20,239 nt of DNA, taken from positions 3,177,990-3,198,228 of the forward strand of contig BFEA01000009.1 of assembly GCA_003427395.1 (NCBI GenBank). The letters are read 5' to 3'. This DNA comes from Chara braunii. Its lineage: Eukaryota; Streptophyta; Charophyceae; Charales; Characeae. Below are positions 17,626 to 20,239 of this stretch, one piece after another. How positions within the stretch are numbered: position 1 is the first letter of the stretch; each line of letters begins with the position of its first letter. The notes beneath the pieces were generated by a model. That model did not search any database. It was given only the letters and a program-made list of their open reading frames with translations, and was not told the origin of the DNA. The position numbers and the translations under genes were made by a program.

Positions 17626-20191
17626 TCCAACATTCATCAGGCAACTTTACAGAGGGAGGCACAAAAAGCAAAATTCAGGCAAACGTCGCACATATGTCGG
17701 TCGTCTCCTCACCGACCTTCTCCCCGAAAATAGTCTCTACACTGTTACCGTCGGCAGAGTTTTATCCCATACCTCCTGCACAGCTCAACCGTCGCGAGCG
17801 CGGTACCCAGACTCCGGTGGGGGGTCACCCTCACCTTCTTGCCCAGAATACCCCATCCTGATTTGCCGCTCGTGTACCCACCGTTAATCTCGGGAATCAC
17901 CCCGCACATCTCGGTAGGGCCATTGGAGCCAGCCGTCCAGGCACTCACTTCCATCGGTCCGATAAAGAACAGCGTATCCCAAACCAAGCTACGAGAAGCT
18001 ACTAATCGTCCCCGAGGCTCCGTTTGTGCCCGCATGTAGTGGTACTCCCTCCGCCTGCCAACAGGCTAAGCCCCGCCTGAGGAGATTTCACACCCCGCCC
18101 GACAGATCATCGAGCCAAAGCTCATCACCGCTCGAACGAGAATGCTACTAATCAACCGACGTGACAAACTCCCGTCCGACAGCTCGGTGGCCTGACCGCC
18201 ACACACGAACCCACGACAGTCTACAAAAGGGAGCGAAGTTTGGCAACCCGCACCGGCCGATGCATACCCCTCCTTTCCTTCCAAATGGCAGGACGCTCGA
18301 ATCCCCGTCATGCATTCACAAGTCCCAAGTGGGACACACATAAAACAAGTGCCTTTCCCGTGGTGCTCCCCGCTTCCTACCCAAACTCACAAATTTTCTT
18401 TCAGGACAGTGCGTACCACTCGCCCCTAACTTCCATACATAGTGCCAGGTTCCTTTTCGTGAGCATCTTCAAAGGTGAGCTAGTTTTCCCTTGGAGTCTA
18501 GCAACTCCCTTTATTCCCCTTATCTTCACTTCATATGTCCGTTCATAGGGATTGATTGTTCCTTCTCGATTACCTTTTGTGTTCATATGAGGTTCCTTCA
18601 AACATTTAAGTGTGGTGCAAGGAGCCCGATGGGCTCCAAAGAAGAGGAGAAAGCACCCGTGTCGGTCGGATCGCTCCGCCGCGGGATTTTCATTGGAACC
18701 CAGACTAGCCCGGAATCCCAACCGCCTGCCAGGTAACCAGAGCCCTTCTTTCACACGAAGAGGAAGGGTCGACCTGCGGCTTGCCCAAGGCTTCCCCGGT
18801 TTGACGAACATCCGCCCGAGAGAAGGAGGATTGGAGTCACCTCCAAAGGAGATGGCTGATTGTGTGTGCAACATGCATGTTATACCTCCAGGTCTGGCCT
18901 CGCCATGCGCCCAGCCGCCCTCAAATCTGCTTCACTCAAAGGAATACAACATACACAAGTCCATATTCCTTATCTTCAGTTATGTACATGGTCATGCGTC
19001 GGGCGCCCCCCTCGAGATCGTCAGGGTCAGTTTAACCCCACGCCCGTCACCTCCACCATTTTTGTAGGCGCCATACCCTGAAGGACTTTCGAGCCTGAGT
19101 CGACCCCACTACGGGTCCCATTTGGCTCGACCCGCCCACGCTCACGCTCAGGGCGCGGAGCGTTCGTCCCAGGGGCATCCCCACCTAGTGCTTTGAGATG
19201 GATGGGGATGGGCCTTTTGCGAGAGGGCTTTACATTGGGGGATGTAGCTCCGCTCTCGCGTCAAGATGGTAGCTCTTTGGTCACTCTTGGCGTTTTCTTG
19301 ATTCGATTAGGTCTGACCAGGCAATTGCTCCTTCCAAACGCAGAAAGTCCAGGGAGTTCGTTGAGGATTCGTCTTCTTACCGTGCGTAGGCCAAGCGTCA
19401 TTCATTGGGCCACGCACCTTTTCGCTAAGTCTAATGGCTCAATACAGCCCCTACGGCTTCCTTGGGGTGGGGTGGCATCACCCGGACCCCTGGCCGCTAT
19501 ATTGTTTTTGCTTGAGCCACTAGCATTGCATTCACCTATCCAAGGCTGCCCTTAGTCCTTCCGGGCTTGCATTGCATTCAAGAGAGTCATTGCATTCAAT
19601 CATCACACAAGCCATATCCAGGCATCTACCATCCATCCAAGCGTCCGACCTTCAAACCCATCCTGCCTTCATACTTTTATGCGAGGTCTAAGTCCTTCCC
19701 TTATCCAGTTTTTCCGGTGGATCCGGTCCCGCTCAACACCCATCCCAAGCTACTCACCTGCACAACACCACACGAAGCATGGACCAAATACAATCCCCAT
19801 TGGGGTCAACACACCGCCCCTTCCCACAATCATAAGCTTCCTTTGCCCTTCGATGATCCTTTGGTTGTCTTGCCCTTCCCTCAAGCAAACCATGCCTTTA
19901 TCTTAGTCATGTTGTCGGGGAGGATGGTTGAGTCAAACTGACCTCGTCACAAAAAACAGACCTCCTTTCCGCTTTTTTCTTAATGCTTACAACCGTCTGG
20001 TACCTTTCCTTCTTGGTGGCACAAGGGACCGGCAACCCTCCCCTTGCCCTCGCTTTCCACCAAGTGAGGATCAAGTTCTTTGCCGCTCGTTCCCTGGCAA
20101 TGTAACAGGTGAGGGTAGAGGTTAGTCACGTGCCATGGAGGGAAAAGGGGGAGGGGAGAGCTTAAGAGTCAAAGGTCTTGGGGAAAGGAGC

Positions 20192-20194
<3 letters not shown>
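17626..20194. other. Stretch without a supported gene, pyrimidine-rich on + strand
   Basis: Open frames of up to about 157 codons occur on both strands (for example 18401-18874 minus and 18612-19067 plus), but they overlap each other, have biased composition and no recognisable motif. I saw no tRNA, rRNA or retroelement protein. A perfect inverted repeat GGAGCCC-gat-GGGCTCC lies at 18621-18637. Three copies of cattgcattca lie at 19524-19534, 19570-19580 and 19588-19598. The stretch could be LTR or other non-coding repeat sequence. Confidence 0.4.
19523..19598. repeat. Three short direct repeats (cattgcattca)
   Basis: An 11-base phrase, extended to 12 with a leading g in the first two copies, occurs three times within 76 bases in non-coding sequence. 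The spacing is uneven, so this looks like local slippage or duplication rather than a designed array. Confidence 0.6.

Positions 20195-20239
<45 letters not shown>
20195..20239. repeat. (GA)n microsatellite at window end
   Basis: A pure GA run continues to the last base, so its true length is unknown. It may mark the point where an assembly contig ends. Confidence 0.95.

Noticed and set aside
17745-18035. A 96-codon minus-strand frame with several Trp and Gly residues
   Set aside because: I tried to match it to the N-terminal motifs of copies A-D and found no ordered agreement.
18621-18637. Perfect 7-bp inverted repeat GGAGCCC-gat-GGGCTCC as a possible terminator or operator
   Set aside because: One short palindrome with a 3-base loop in GC-rich sequence is expected by chance at this scale. 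There is no T run or gene end beside it.
18401-19067. Overlapping 150-codon frames on both strands
   Set aside because: They overlap each other on opposite strands, have skewed composition, no motif and no paralogue in the window. A GC-rich non-coding stretch explains them.

Overview
The window looks like eukaryotic DNA from the green lineage. I infer a large, repeat-rich charophyte or other streptophyte-type genome, possibly Chara, from the style of the retroelements. I cannot prove the species from sequence alone. I see no rRNA, tRNA, CRISPR array or bacterial-style operon.

Bases 1-13349 hold two decayed Ty3/gypsy LTR retrotransposons of the same broad family, both on the + strand. Element 1 (about 1-6961) keeps a recognisable gag (coiled coil, capsid, RGG-rich stretch, zinc knuckle), protease, reverse transcriptase with an intact Y-L-D-D, RNase H, integrase and a C-terminal chromodomain-like tail. 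Element 2 (about 8417-13349) has the same order but is more degraded, and breaks off in the C-terminal part of integrase. Between them (6962-8416) lies one LTR-like, non-coding stretch whose landmarks fall at about the same offsets as those of bases 1-1150. At 13350 the sequence switches to a protease fragment of a third, different retroelement (13416-13784).

The most striking signal in the retroelements is at the gag/pol junction. Both elements carry the heptamer CCCAAAA in the gag frame just after the zinc knuckle, then an 11-nt spacer, then a 7-bp perfect hairpin with a 9-nt loop. Two stem pairs have changed on both sides between the elements. In both, the protease reads in the -1 frame. 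This is a strong candidate for a conserved programmed -1 ribosomal frameshift signal.

Bases 13886-17360 hold a second unusual structure: four tandem, diverged members of one protein family (about 230-280 codons each), all on the - strand and 56-144 bases apart. They share a series of Trp-rich motifs and I recognise no known domain. Only the second copy (15772-16464) is free of internal stops over most of its length. Several stops in the others fall exactly where a related copy has Trp, which fits decay by C-to-T deamination.

Bases 17361-20239 are largely pyrimidine-rich on the + strand, with no coding region I can support, and end in a (GA)n microsatellite at the window edge.
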